Positions 23,144 through 31,762 of a stretch of 64,000 nucleotides of DNA are shown here, in pieces. Made by a program: the position numbers and the translations under genes. Where the stretch lies: positions 1,577,245 through 1,641,244 of the forward strand of contig PSQN01000002.1 of assembly GCA_002989075.1 (NCBI GenBank), written 5' to 3'. The notes beneath the pieces were generated by a model that worked only from the letters and a program-made list of their open reading frames with translations, was not told where the DNA came from and made no database searches. Source of the stretch: Arthonia radiata (lineage: Eukaryota; Ascomycota; Arthoniomycetes; Arthoniales; Arthoniaceae). Position 1 is the stretch's first letter; every line of letters starts with the position of its first letter.

Positions 23144-26100
23144 ATGGCAGAAGCCAATGTGTCGCACGTCTCGACCTCTACAAACAGTCCGGACCCCCTT
23201 GCATTGTCTCTGGACGGCAAGCGCGACTCGTCTTCACCTTCCAAAGCGTTGCGTGAGCGATCGCCCAACAAGTCACCTAGCAGATTCAGTCCTGCTAGAC
23301 AGCCATCAAGCCCGACGAAACAAAATGCATTGACTCCTGGAGCAACGCCAAAGCGACAGTCACAGCAAATGGTCTTTACCACCCCCAGCAAACGCACCTC
23401 CTCTAGCGTAAACGGCCCTGCGAGCGATAGCGGCGGCAGCCCCTGGAAAATACGCGTGACCGTCGAGGCAGAACAGGATCCATCCGACTCCAGCATGGCG
23501 CCCACTTCTCCCACCAAAGTCCGCACGATGAAAGTCCCTCTCAATGACGCGGCGCCTAAAGTCACAGCTGCGAAAGGCACCCCGAAGAAGCGCGGGCGTC
23601 CGCGGAAAAGCGACGCTTCGGCTACTGAAGACGGCAAAGATGATGATGAGCAGGACACCGAGCAAGTCGTGAAGAGGTTGAGGAGGAGCTTGCCTGCGAG
23701 AAGGGACCGGCGACAGAGTGGCTTGGTCAATGAAATCCTGCCCGAAGATGTTGGCGACGGCGAAGGGGAACGCGAGAACGCAGAAACTGCCACACAGAAC
23801 GCAGCTACACCGCAGCCGACCAAGAAGAAGCGAGGTAGACCGCGAAAGAGTGACATCGGCGTTGCAAGCACGCCAGGGAGCGCGAATGCTTTAACGCCAA
23901 CGCCCAAGAAAAAGAAGCTCAAGCCGTATCGTGAGCCTTCGAGCTTGTCATCTCCAAACACTCCAGAGAATGCGATAGATGACGCTCAAGACCGCGAGAT
24001 GTCTGTGGGCAGTATAATACTGGGAAGTGAGGGAGGCGCGTCTTCATCAGCAGCCGCTTCCGTGCATGATGGTGATGGAGTCTCATACACGAGTGAAGGT
24101 CTGGAAGATGTCCTGACGAGGGACGTCGGAGAAAACACTATGGATCTCAACAGAAGCGCTGTTGAGAGTGAAGGCTTCAGCATCGTCTCTCTGGAGTCGC
24201 TGCGCACTCAGCGTGAGCGGGCCGAGCAGCATTCAGAAGTTGATGCGTCTGCACTGGCCTCGTCTTATGGCGGCAGACGCTCCTTGATCTCACAGGATCA
24301 TAAAAATGGCCCGCCAACTTCTGGTCTCGTGTCATACCCTGACATCTCCGCTGCTCATCTTGCATCGCCGGAAACATCATCTCACGAGATGCCTTCACCA
24401 TCACCTCAGCGACGCTCGAACAAGAAGCACGAGAATCGCTTTGCTCCGAAATTACCGGCTGCCAGACAGCGCAACAACCTCCTCGATGCGTACAGCGATC
24501 GTACGCAGCGCGAGCTTCGGCAAAGTCTTTTGATTGGGGAGCGGCTCGCACAAGAGGACGCCGCAACAATGCCAAAAGAAGCAAAGGCCATGCGATCAAA
24601 CAATGCTGTGAATCATCTGGCAAGACTTCCTACTCCTGCAGACAGCGTTGAGAATGCAGGCGGGAAGAACCATTCCAGCAGCGAGGGTAGTGCTTCGCGA
24701 GCAGGACTGGGTCCTTCGTCAGAGGATGCTGCAGACTACGACGCCATGTCTTGGAGGCCAGAAGGAGGCCCGGCCGTGCGAAGCGGTCTTGGCGGCTCTT
24801 CAATCGCTGCTGATGATCACCAACCTACCAGTCTGACTGGTGATGATATCTGGCGGGATGAGGCTGATCGCTCACTCGATGATAGCATGGAACCGCAGTG
24901 GCAAAGACAGAGACCTCAACGCCGCGCTCGACAAGACATGGCACCACCGGCACAACCGATTGGAATGGAGCCTCTACCGGTGAAGCGACTGCAGCCTCGG
25001 ACGAGCACGGACGCTGCCGACCAAGAGTCGCCACGACGAGCGATTCAACCTTTCAACAACCATATGCAGCCCTCTCCTGTTCCGTCACTTCCTGACTTGC
25101 TTCCTTCTGATGATAAGCCCGCGCGAGGGAAGATTCCTCGGACGTGGCGTCGTGTTAGCAACAACGATTTTTTGTATTCAGACGAGTCTCAAGACAACCA
25201 CGTGTCTCCTGAGCAGCGGCCAAAGCGAAAGCCAGCCTTCAATAGTCCTGGCGCGCCAATGGATCCCCAATATCCGAGTCTGTTCCACCGCTTGGGTGTG
25301 ACAGCCAAGGATAATGCCGAGAACCAATTGGCACAAGACGAGTCTGCTCATGAAGAGCCAACATATCAACGAGATGAGCTCAGCAACACTGTCGAGCCGA
25401 ACAATGGGACTCCGAACCACGACGAAGGTGATCATCAGCCTTCTGAAGATCGTCTTCATACCCCGGAGCTTTGTCCTCAGCCTCGAAAGTCTATCCTCAG
25501 CAGCCCAGCGCGGCGTTCAGTCAGTCCCGCAAAATCGGTCGCATGGCGTGGCGATGACAGCTTGGAGGAGCTGCACATCGACGAGACTCAGTACAGCTCA
25601 CATCCATCTTCGCCCCCAGTAGGAGGCTCAGCAGCTGCCGAGGACGCTGAAGATGATGGCGATGAGGAGGAGGAGGAGCAGGAGGAGGAGGAGGAGCAGG
25701 AGGAGGAGGAGGAGGATGATGAAGAAGAAGACCAAGACATGTTGGAGGAAGAGGGGGTATTTTTTGATGCAAGTCTTACCCCTCGTCAGTCGCGCGCAGA
25801 TGATCTCAGCTTCGACGAGTCCAATCTTGCCGATAATGAAGAGACTACCTTCGATGATGTACATCTACCTTCGACGCCTCGCAGCGCCAAAGCCTCACCG
25901 TATCTACAGAAGAAGCAACAAATGTCTTCCCCAGCCAGCCACACCACCATCACATCCTTGCCTGACACCGCATCTTCAGACGAGTCCGACATCCTCGACC
26001 ATGCCGAAGCTATGGCCCGCTCTACTGCGGCCCTCAAGACTACATTACCAAACACCGTCCTACCCACCAACAAGCACAATCAATCTCAAGGCCTCCTCTC

Positions 26101-26821
26101 CCGCATATCTTCCTACTTCGTCACCTCCAGCCCAACACAACCACTCGACCCCTCCGCGCCCCAGCCCGGCCCACACACCTGGACGCGCCAACACCAAACC
26201 CTTCTCTACCAACTCTGGCTCCATCTCCCTGTCCTTCACCCCGTCGTTCCCTTCGCCTGGGACGATGAACAGGGTAAACACGTCCTCAACCTCATCCAAC
26301 CCATGCCCGCAGGCTCAAAACCGCTTCCCCGCGCCTTCTTCGTGCTGGTCGAGGAATTGCCAGCACCCTACGTCAAGGAGATCGGCAAGACCTATCGCTC
26401 GTCCCCGTCCTGCTCCCACGACGACGTCTGCGGTCCGCACTGCCCCGGCGTCCCGTGGTTCCAGCGCTGGCGCATTTACAGTCATAAGATCACTGAAAAT
26501 GACGCCCGGCTTGCGTATGCTGTGTCCATCCTGCTCAAAGCTCGTGGCTTGTACGTCTATGACAGCCCGAACTGGGAGGAAACGGCCAAGAAGAACGTGA
26601 AGCGTGGTACAGATGGTGAGAAGGTTGTGAGGAGGGAGGCGTGGGATCAGGATTGGCAGGCTCGCCTTTTGGTGAGGTATGTGTTTGGGCTTTGGGTTGC
26701 GAGGATGATGGAGGGGGAGGTCGAGAGGAGGTGTGTGGGGGATGTGGAGTTGAAGAGGATGGCGGAAAGAGAGGGCGCGGAGGCGCGACTGTGGAGGGAG
26801 AGGGAGTGGTTTGGGTTGTGA
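23144..26821 (+). CDS. AT-hook DNA-binding protein with acidic tract
   Basis: Predicted 1,225-residue protein, one exon. I start it at the first in-frame ATG (23,144); the frame is open a little further up but without ATG. Two AT-hook motifs with the KKRGRPRK core lie near residues 148-155 and 227-235, which points to minor-groove binding of AT-rich DNA in the nucleus. The middle is low-complexity and Ser/Pro-rich with many SP/TP sites. An almost pure Glu/Asp tract lies near residues 835-868. A folded C-terminal part (about 1,005-1,225) has a Trp-rich segment and a small Cys/His cluster (SCSHDDVCGPHC), with no family I can name. It sits next to the RIP-damaged repeat block. It could be a chromatin or kinetochore-type protein, but its function is unknown. 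Confidence 0.85.
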   Translation: MAEANVSHVSTSTNSPDPLALSLDGKRDSSSPSKALRERSPNKSPSRFSPARQPSSPTKQNALTPGATPKRQSQQMVFTTPSKRTSSSVNGPASDSGGSPWKIRVTVEAEQDPSDSSMAPTSPTKVRTMKVPLNDAAPKVTAAKGTPKKRGRPRKSDASATEDGKDDDEQDTEQVVKRLRRSLPARRDRRQSGLVNEILPEDVGDGEGERENAETATQNAATPQPTKKKRGRPRKSDIGVASTPGSANALTPTPKKKKLKPYREPSSLSSPNTPENAIDDAQDREMSVGSIILGSEGGASSSAAASVHDGDGVSYTSEGLEDVLTRDVGENTMDLNRSAVESEGFSIVSLESLRTQRERAEQHSEVDASALASSYGGRRSLISQDHKNGPPTSGLVSYPDISAAHLASPETSSHEMPSPSPQRRSNKKHENRFAPKLPAARQRNNLLDAYSDRTQRELRQSLLIGERLAQEDAATMPKEAKAMRSNNAVNHLARLPTPADSVENAGGKNHSSSEGSASRAGLGPSSEDAADYDAMSWRPEGGPAVRSGLGGSSIAADDHQPTSLTGDDIWRDEADRSLDDSMEPQWQRQRPQRRARQDMAPPAQPIGMEPLPVKRLQPRTSTDAADQESPRRAIQPFNNHMQPSPVPSLPDLLPSDDKPARGKIPRTWRRVSNNDFLYSDESQDNHVSPEQRPKRKPAFNSPGAPMDPQYPSLFHRLGVTAKDNAENQLAQDESAHEEPTYQRDELSNTVEPNNGTPNHDEGDHQPSEDRLHTPELCPQPRKSILSSPARRSVSPAKSVAWRGDDSLEELHIDETQYSSHPSSPPVGGSAAAEDAEDDGDEEEEEQEEEEEQEEEEEDDEEEDQDMLEEEGVFFDASLTPRQSRADDLSFDESNLADNEETTFDDVHLPSTPRSAKASPYLQKKQQMSSPASHTTITSLPDTASSDESDILDHAEAMARSTAALKTTLPNTVLPTNKHNQSQGLLSRISSYFVTSSPTQPLDPSAPQPGPHTWTRQHQTLLYQLWLHLPVLHPVVPFAWDDEQGKHVLNLIQPMPAGSKPLPRAFFVLVEELPAPYVKEIGKTYRSSPSCSHDDVCGPHCPGVPWFQRWRIYSHKITENDARLAYAVSILLKARGLYVYDSPNWEETAKKNVKRGTDGEKVVRREAWDQDWQARLLVRYVFGLWVARMMEGEVERRCVGDVELKRMAEREGAEARLWREREWFGL

Positions 26822-28227
26822 GGTCTGAAAGGCTGTCTCCGAAGAGGTGTGCATGTCCATGAAAAGGAGCCGCATAAGTGATGTCAAGGGCCTGTGGGTA
26901 AACGTGCGTGGGATGCGTGGTTGACTGATGCATTGTCCGGCGTTCGGAGCTGTACGAATCGCATAAGATACCCGAACATACACTGTCTGCACAACTTGAC
27001 TGTGAATGTTATCGTAGATGGCTCACGATTTTCGAGTTTCAATGAAGGCACGCACTTGAAACTCTCAGCGTCCATACCCTCAGCGTGCGGTCTCTCCGTT
27101 TTGCTATCAGCCACTCTCCTACACTTCTTCAGCAGTTTCAACTCATCTTCTCGACAGCGGATTTGCTATTTCGCATTCATACACCGCCCACCTCTCATAT
27201 GCCCTCCCCTGATACCTTCGGAACCCCTCGTCCATGGATTCCAACGATCTGAAAGTGAAACGCCGATGCGCCGTTACTTGCTTGTCCCATCTCGATGAGA
27301 ACTCCCTAAAGGAACCATTTGGTTACATTGAATGATGGAAGGGAGGTGTTAGTCAAGGAACAACACGGTGTGCGCATGCTCATCGCCTGTCATTGGATTT
27401 TCAGCTTCCCCACAGACTCATTGTCGCGGGGATCAGTCCTGTACAAGGGCCCTCGACCACATTTGTGCGCGTGCTGTTGCTACAGGGTAGCTTATACGAC
27501 ACATACTAAAATAAGTTCGGGAAATGACCTTGTCCTGAAAGCTTTTGACGCAGAGACGTTGATGACTCTTTGTTCTGCCGCTGAGCTGAGCGAGCCTGAC
27601 ATTTGGCGCGGATACTGCTTCTGAGGGTTATGCAGTCTAGCATATGGGATACGGTTTTGATACAGGCGTCCTTTTTCGACATGAGTGTTGGCATCGTTGA
27701 TCGTTGAAGCTGGACGGTCGCATCCACCACATTTTCATGTGCCGAGGACAGATTGCCGCATCCGCCTTGCAGGAGTTCTGGTGAGCTCCGCCGACTGAAG
27801 CACTGGCTTTCTCGCAGACTTTGGCGAGAACGTCAGCTGTTGATTGCGCCGACATTCTCGGAGTGGGGACCACTTTACTGCTGTAAGACGGAAGGCGTGG
27901 CCACCTGGCTGGAGGGTGTTGTGTGGACCTTTCTCGTATGTACGTGAGCGATGGCAGCTTATTAGGGCCGCTTGGAAAAACATGGGCCTCGTCGTTGGTA
28001 CACAGTGGTTTGACTTTATACTTCCCTCAAGAAGCACTAGAAAGTGAAGAGCTCTTTTGGGGCTCGAACAACACATCTCGATAGCTGGCGGGACGAGACT
28101 GGGCCAGGAGGTTTTTAATGGTTGACGCTGAGGAGTTCCCCATAAGCGCTTGGCCGACGGAAAGGTTTTGACTCATTACCGTCGCTCACGCAATCGCGCG
28201 CGCTTCCATAGCGGCTAAGCAACGGCT
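26822..28227. other. Intergenic stretch, no gene seen
   Basis: 1.4 kb between the AT-hook gene and the Rax2-like remnant. Short open frames on both strands overlap one another, lack splice-joined continuity and show no family motifs. Confidence 0.5.
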
Positions 28228-29302
28228 TCAAATTCCTACGTCTCTCTCTCTTCCCGCCGGTGCCTCAGCATGTGGAGCACCAGAATCGATCTCGTATACT
28301 TCCTTAGCCTCTGCTTCATGCGGCTGACCTTTGCCGTCTGCACTGTGGGCTTGATCCTCACGAAAACTCTGGTCCCCTTGCAGTTCAGCTTTCTGCCACC
28401 AGAATGTCCGGGTACCTTGGAGGTCGCGCATCCTGTGCTTCTTCCTGTACCAAAAGTACAGTACACAGGCCAAGACGATAAGCAATAGGCCGGCGATGCC
28501 AACGGAGACACCCAGGCCTGCTTTCGCGCCAATTGATAGTTGATTGGGAAATTATTAGAGTTTGCAGGCGTAGCGGCTGTGACTGCTTGAGTCGCGCCTG
28601 GGGATGTCGAGTTCGCACCGACCGACGCGGAGGCAGTCGTGTTGGAGGATTCTAAGCCCGGTTGATCAAGACCCCTTCTAAGCACTACCCCGATAGCCTG
28701 CGCGACTATTGTGAAAGGTGCCATCTGGTTCGGCGATAGTGCCAGCGTAACAGCCGGCTGAAAGTTATTCGTACTCTTATTCATAATACCAGAGAAGCCC
28801 TGGTCATATTTATCATGATCATTGTTCTGCGCCACGCGGGTTCTTGCTGTAATATTCAGCCCTGCAGCGTCGTATCCGACGACGCCAGTGATGTCGATGG
28901 AGCCGCGCTGATCGCACGAGGAATCTTGAACACATCCCGGGGTGTAGATCATGATGGAATAGTTTCCGTCTATTGCGACGAATGGTCGAAAAACAACGGA
29001 CGGCGACGAGCTTGGGTCGCTATTGGATGTTATATTGGCGGCGAGGTAATCAACTGTATGGCCAAAAACTGCACCAGGAAAGGTGGTCCATCGTCCATTG
29101 GTTTCGTTTGGCGCGATCACGGGATGATCCATTGCGTTCCCTACGCTGAGAAAGTGCTCACTCGATGGTCAAGCGGGACGAGACGTTGCGTTTTGTTGTT
29201 GCGGAAGCAAGGCAAAGAGTTAAAGCGGACCACCTTCAATGCCCGGCACCAACAGAGCCTCATTTCTTGGCGCTCGACAGAATAGGAAGTCGTTCTTTGC
29301 AA
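28228..29302 (-). pseudogene. Rax2-like polarity-marker gene, 3' fragment, decayed
   Basis: The best frame (28,520-29,132, upstream to about 29,300) has a Rax2-type module: GNYSIMIYTPGC, then a DQRGSIDITG stretch, a HDKYDQGFSG stretch and a FQPAVTLALS stretch. A Ser/Thr/Asn-rich stalk follows. A single transmembrane helix (GVSVGIAGLLLIVLACVLY) and an 80-residue cytoplasmic tail lie in another frame, reached only after a one-base loss near 28,525. Upstream, the same frame continues through LFALLPQQQ and SEHFLSVGNA but has a TAA and a TGA in the way. Rax2 proteins are large plasma-membrane glycoproteins marking sites of polarised growth. Here only about 340 residues of more than 1,000 remain, and the 5' side runs into a palindromic element at 29,303. 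Likely a dead paralogue fragment. Confidence 0.6.
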
Positions 29303-29405
29303 GTACCCGCACCCTCCTCACTCGGTCCTAGCGGACATAGAATCCTACGCTATTCCGCTTCGGGTTTCTATGTCCGATAGGACCGAGTGAGGAGGGTGCG
29401 GGTAC
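29303..29405. repeat. 103-bp palindromic fold-back (MITE-like) element
   Basis: 40-bp arms (29,303-29,342 and 29,366-29,405) are inverted copies with one internal mismatch, around a short, partly self-complementary centre. The termini read GTACCCGCACCC, so a TA lies just inside both ends; if that TA is the target duplication, the element would be a mariner-type miniature. It abuts the upstream end of the Rax2-like remnant. Confidence 0.75.
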
Positions 29406-30040
29406 AAGGTATCTGTGTTGGTTGGGGCGTCTGACTCGCCTAGCCTTAGCGGAGCAAGAAGCCAACACCGCCGTCGTGTCAGCCTTGCGACGTCTCTTAT
29501 CGCCACATTTTTGCTTCTCACACGTGTACACGCATGATCGAAATGCGAAAAGTTGGTTTCTTCTTTCCGCGTCGAGCATCTGCAATGTATGCAGAAATTC
29601 GCGCTATCACCGTCTCCCCACGAGCTTTCTTCCATTAGCCTCGGAGACCACATGTGACATTGTCAGAGGTTTCTAGATTACCGGACTTTTGAAAGAGCCA
29701 ACGATCATCAGCAGAGCCTCCGCTTCAAACAAATGTTTTCTTTATCTTCCAAAGATCTCTGCTACGCCAGCTCTTTGCTGTCTGTATTGTTTTTTCATGT
29801 CCAAATGATGAAAGCCGCTGGTCGACATTTCGGACATTGTTCGAATCGTAGGATCGTAAGTCCGAGTCATCAGGCTGTGAACGAGCCCTTACCCGCCAGC
29901 AACCTATCCTGGACTGCTATGCTTGGGCCATGAGACTGGCGAGCTCTGGCTCTTGCAGACCATCAGCCTTCGTCTCGCACCTGAGGGCCAAGCAGCGAAG
30001 TACATAGAGCGATACCCTCTGTCACAGGTATGACTCCATG
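29406..30040. other. Intergenic stretch, no gene seen
   Basis: About 630 bp between the fold-back element and the F-box-like frames. Only short unsupported open frames are present. Confidence 0.45.
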
Positions 30041-30526
30041 CTAGCAAAAGAGACCCGTGGTGATAATTGTATCCGCCTCGTCGATCTGACGCTGAAAAAG
30101 GCCAGCACGACAATCGTCGCAGACATTCGGTCTGAAGATCAGGCAATCCAGCGCATGCAGCGCGGCTTTTGTACAAGTTGCACGTGCGTGCAGGTTCTGA
30201 GCATATCGAAGTTCCCATCCCAAGCCGTCGTAGCCGCTACATTCGCAGCTTTGTTTATCCACGCCGTCGCGTTTCTGGCGCTCAATAGACTCGCGGATTT
30301 CTGTAACTGAAGCGCAAGTCTCCCTGTAGATCCTGCTGACGGCGCCGATCGTTACCTGGAATGACCTTTTGGAGGATCGTGCTAGATCTTTTGCTACGAC
30401 ATGGAACGCGGGGCCATGTAGGAGCGCCTTGTTCAAAGCCAGATAGTAGATTGTGGAAATGATCTCGACGGGTAGCTGAGGAGGTGGTTTGGATGGATGT
30501 GGAATAGGGACATTGTTTGGAGTCAT
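30041..30526 (-). CDS. F-box-like hypothetical protein (downstream half of an amber-split pair)
   Basis: 161 codons from an ATG at 30,526. The N-terminal part (PPQLPVEIISTIYYLALNKAL) resembles the first helix pair of an F-box, the segment that binds Skp1 in SCF ubiquitin ligases. The rest is helical with a few Cys (CECSG, CDDC) and no recognised repeat. It lies in the same reading frame as the frame at 30,539-31,318. The two are separated only by one TAG and four codons, so they may be one gene interrupted by an amber codon, or a tandem pair. The F-box call is weak because the motif is short. Confidence 0.5.
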   Translation of the reverse strand: MTPNNVPIPHPSKPPPQLPVEIISTIYYLALNKALLHGPAFHVVAKDLARSSKRSFQVTIGAVSRIYRETCASVTEIRESIERQKRDGVDKQSCECSGYDGLGWELRYAQNLHARATCTKAALHALDCLIFRPNVCDDCRAGLFQRQIDEADTIITTGLFC

Positions 30527-30538
30527 GTCTCGAAGCTG

Positions 30539-31318
30539 CTATGCTTGAGACGCAGACTTCGTCGCCGGTACGTGATCGAGTGTTGGGCTCCTAAGCTTTC
30601 GTCTCGTTACGTCGTCGTAATCACTATCCACTTGCTGTTGAACTTCTCTGACAAGAGGCCAAGGGTCAAATCTGGTGTTAATATGGACGGCAGATTCAGG
30701 AAGCAAGATACATTTGCCCTGTATGAAGAGCGTGCATAGGTCCACTCCCTTTAGGAGATATCGGTATCCCCGTTCAATGAACTCGCCTGTAGCGTGAATC
30801 CTAGTTGCGCACCTCAGAGCCTCCAGGCCGTACATCCGATAAGGCAAGTGGATGGGAGTGAACGCGCCAGGGACATGATTAGGAGGGATTACTGAATATC
30901 GCGGACTAGAAGAGGTGACGTTTGCAAGCTTCGCAAAGAGCACGGTCAGGTATGCCCACGCGTGGTCGAGGCAGCTGAACTTGATGTACTCTACTATGTT
31001 CGCTCCACCCAAGGCTCTACACTGAGCACACAGCGGAGGTCCCCAAAGGTTTCGCTTTCGATGCCGCTGGCGACGGTGAGCGACGGCTTCCTTGTTGACA
31101 GAAGCAGCTCGTTGGATCTGACGGATCAGGAGATTGGTCGTGTGTATGTAAAGCTGTTTCAGTGTGCCGAAGGAGACGGCGACAAGGTGCGCAACGGTGG
31201 TGATGTATGCCTGCGGGTTTTTGTCCAGTGTGATGTCGAGGAGGCTGATAATGATCTCGGAGAAGATCTCTGCTGGTATGTGAGTCAACCTTAGTTTCGA
31301 GAACCTCGTCAACGCCAT
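30539..31318 (-). CDS. F-box-like hypothetical protein (upstream half of an amber-split pair)
   Basis: 259 codons from the first ATG at 31,318, ending at a TAG (30,539-30,541). An F-box-like start (LTHIPAEIFSEIIISLLDITL) is followed by a helical region, a basic patch (RRQRHRKR) and a CxxC (PPLCAQCRALG). Its layout (F-box-like start, then a CxxC-containing part) resembles that of the frame directly downstream, which suggests internal duplication. The stop context is TAG CAG CTT, close to the leaky CARYYA context known from viral read-through, and TAG is one CpA to TpA change from CAG. Read-through or a recent inactivation are both possible. No function can be stated beyond a possible SCF adaptor. 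Confidence 0.5.
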   Translation of the reverse strand: MALTRFSKLRLTHIPAEIFSEIIISLLDITLDKNPQAYITTVAHLVAVSFGTLKQLYIHTTNLLIRQIQRAASVNKEAVAHRRQRHRKRNLWGPPLCAQCRALGGANIVEYIKFSCLDHAWAYLTVLFAKLANVTSSSPRYSVIPPNHVPGAFTPIHLPYRMYGLEALRCATRIHATGEFIERGYRYLLKGVDLCTLFIQGKCILLPESAVHINTRFDPWPLVREVQQQVDSDYDDVTRRKLRSPTLDHVPATKSASQA

Positions 31319-31762
31319 CAATCTGAAGAGGCCCGCAGGTGCGGGCGAAGTCAGTAGTGGTGATCGATGCGCTATCCCCGATGCAGTTTAACGTAGTTCA
31401 CTCCAAATTAATTCAGGAGGCTGGTGATCGACTCTCCTCACACATTGCGCTTTTCTTCAAGCAAATTGTGCCTTTATATTTGTGTTTTCTGACGTCTCAC
31501 TGTGAGTGGCGGGCTCTGACATACGTGCTCTGTCATGAGAACAGAGCTCACGGCTATCGCGTCAGGTGAGACCAGATGAAGGCGCCGTTCGCTTGTTAAA
31601 CGCTATCATGACGCAACGAAGTTGCTGTATTCCTACAGCGACATCGTTGTAGAAGCGGACGATGCTTTGAACATAGCGATGGACGGTCAAAGACATCGCT
31701 GCCAGAGCTGCATGGCGTGCTGAAGTTCTCCACATGTTCCGCTGACACAAGACAGACCTCAT
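31319..31762. other. Intergenic stretch, no gene seen
   Basis: About 440 bp between the F-box-like gene start and the end of the NACHT-ankyrin gene, both on the - strand. It probably holds the promoter of the former. Confidence 0.4.

Noticed and set aside
22936-23961. Long - strand open frame opposite the AT-hook gene
   Set aside because: It is a shadow of the + strand gene in GC-rich, low-complexity sequence, with no motif and no splice logic.
25653-26600. Arg/Pro-rich + strand frame inside the AT-hook gene
   Set aside because: It is produced by the GAG/GAA acidic tract read in another frame; no independent support.
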